Assembly: GCA_937958315.1 (NCBI GenBank) | Contig: CALFGH010000038.1 | Location: 1 to 14,556 of the forward strand | Direction of reading: 5' to 3' | Length of the DNA: 14,556 nucleotides | Origin: an uncultured Collinsella sp. | Lineage (GTDB): Bacteria > Actinomycetota > Coriobacteriia > Coriobacteriales > Coriobacteriaceae | Shown here: in pieces, positions 13,480 through 14,556 of the stretch | Layout: each line of letters starts with the position of its first letter | Position numbering within the stretch: position 1 is the stretch's first letter | Notes under the pieces: model-generated | Databases searched by the model: none | Told to the model about the DNA's origin: nothing | The model's input: the letters and a program-made list of their open reading frames with translations, nothing else | Made by a program: the position numbers and the translations under genes

Positions 13480-14556
13480 CTAGAAGCTACCGCGCTTGAG
13501 GAAGTCGGGAAGCTCAAACTGGTCGTTACCAAAGTTGGGGAGCTCGGTACCGCCAACGTTGCGAGTCGGGGCAGCCTGAGCGGGGCTGGCAGCCGGAGCG
13601 GTGCGCTGCGGCTCGGCAGAAGCAGCGGCCTTGCTCTGGGACTGCTGAGCAGCGAAGAGCTCGTCCTGACGGTTGACGTTGGAGTCGGAGAAGCCCGTAG
13701 CGATAACGGTGATGCGCACCTGGTCGCCCAGGGACTCGTCCACAACGGTACCGAAGATGATGTTGGCCTCGGGGTCGACGGCGTTAGCGACAACGTCGGC
13801 AGCATCGCTGATCTCCTGAATACCCAGGTCCTTGGAACCGGCAATGGAAAGCAGGACGCGCGTGGCGCCATCGATGGAGCTCTCGAGCAGCGGGCTGGAA
13901 ATAGCCTGCTGGGCAGCGTCGACGGCACGGGTGTCCCCAGAAGCGGTACCGATACCCATCATGGCGGTACCGGCCTGCTTCATGATGGTCTTAACATCGG
14001 CGAAGTCCAGGTTGATGATACCGGGGACGGTGATGAGGTCGGTGATGCCCTGGGTGCCCTGGGAAAGGACGCCATCGGCGATTGCGAAGGCCTCAAGCAT
14101 GGTGGTCTTCTTCTCGGCGATGTCGAGCAGCTTGTCGTTAGGGATAACGATCATGGTGTCGACGCAGTCGGAAAGCGTCTTAATGCCCTCTTCGGCGCTC
14201 TTCTTGCGCTTGCGGCCCTCAAACGTAAAGGGCTTGGTCACGACGGCGACGGTCAGCGCGCCGACCTCGTTCATCGCGATATCGGCAACGATGGGGGCAG
14301 CGCCGGTACCGGTGCCGCCGCCCTCGCCGCAGGTGATGAACACCATATCGGCGCCAGCGAGCGCCTCGGCGATGTCGTCGCGGGACTCATCGGCGGCCTT
14401 ACGGCCGACCTCGGGGTTGGCGCCAGCGCCCAGGCCGCGGGTCAGGTCGGTGCCGATGTGCACCTTGATATCGGCATCAGAGATCGCGAGTGCCTGAGCA
14501 TCGGTGTTGATGGCAACAAACTCGACGCCGCGGATACCCTCTTCGATCATTCGATT
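13480..14556 (-). CDS. ftsZ: Cell-division GTPase FtsZ (N terminus beyond window)
   Basis: 358 residues are visible. About the first 20-30 residues are missing, because the frame is open to the window edge and begins at NRMIEEGIRGVEFVAINTDAQ. FtsZ is the tubulin homologue that polymerises into the Z ring. Visible motifs are the tubulin signature GGGTGTGAAP (visible residues 79-88), TLSDCVDTMIVIPNDKLL, the T7 synergy-loop segment (PGIINLDFADVKTIM) and AGTAMMGIGTASGDTRA. After the globular part (to about 300) come a Gln/Ala/Ser/Pro linker and the conserved C-terminal peptide LPDFLKRGSF, which binds partners such as SepF. The motif set is complete in the visible part. A strong terminator follows. 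Confidence 0.97.
   Translation of the reverse strand, partial: NRMIEEGIRGVEFVAINTDAQALAISDADIKVHIGTDLTRGLGAGANPEVGRKAADESRDDIAEALAGADMVFITCGEGGGTGTGAAPIVADIAMNEVGALTVAVVTKPFTFEGRKRKKSAEEGIKTLSDCVDTMIVIPNDKLLDIAEKKTTMLEAFAIADGVLSQGTQGITDLITVPGIINLDFADVKTIMKQAGTAMMGIGTASGDTRAVDAAQQAISSPLLESSIDGATRVLLSIAGSKDLGIQEISDAADVVANAVDPEANIIFGTVVDESLGDQVRITVIATGFSDSNVNRQDELFAAQQSQSKAAASAEPQRTAPAASPAQAAPTRNVGGTELPNFGNDQFELPDFLKRGSF

Overview
The window is high-GC, densely coded bacterial DNA from a Gram-positive actinobacterium. The best guess is class Coriobacteriia, possibly Collinsella. This rests on the FtsZ/SepF/YggT/DivIVA set, a lipoprotein PstS, GC-ending codons in most genes and clear GGAGG-type ribosome sites. 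The genus is an inference from overall character, not from a marker gene.

Left part (1-1560, all minus strand): the start of a truncated, Ala/Glu-rich hypothetical protein, then a seven-helix Bax inhibitor-1 family membrane protein with its terminator, then a small hypothetical protein. Next, on the plus strand (1809-4364), come a PiT-type phosphate permease with its usual DUF47/PhoU-like partner, a very large 119-bp inverted repeat, a G+T-rich tract, and a nitroreductase-family gene with its terminator. An orphan membrane-anchored hypothetical (4543-4971, minus) and about 310 bp without a gene follow.

Right part (5342-14556, all minus strand; transcription order runs from high to low coordinate): ftsZ (5' end cut off by the window) - terminator - pgeF - pstS - pstC - pstA - pstB - phoU - yggS - sepF - yggT - divIVA - terminator. 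This is the cell-division tail cluster known from Gram-positives (ftsZ-ylmD-ylmE-sepF-ylmG-divIVA), with a complete high-affinity phosphate ABC transporter and PhoU set between ylmD (pgeF) and ylmE (yggS). pstS begins inside the stop codon of pgeF (ATGA overlap), so the phosphate operon appears to start with a peptidoglycan-quality-control enzyme.

Two phosphate uptake systems therefore lie about 6 kb apart: constitutive-type PiT with DUF47, and Pst with PhoU. The most useful second looks are the pst insertion and its coupling to pgeF, 11-bp-periodic repeats upstream of pgeF that could be a PHO box, a sepF/yggT junction where yggT has no AUG/GUG/UUG start near its true N terminus, a PhoU with degenerate metal motifs and an extra tail, and the 26-bp perfect inverted repeat next to DUF47. 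I did not find a wholly new multi-gene system. Most genes belong to known families.
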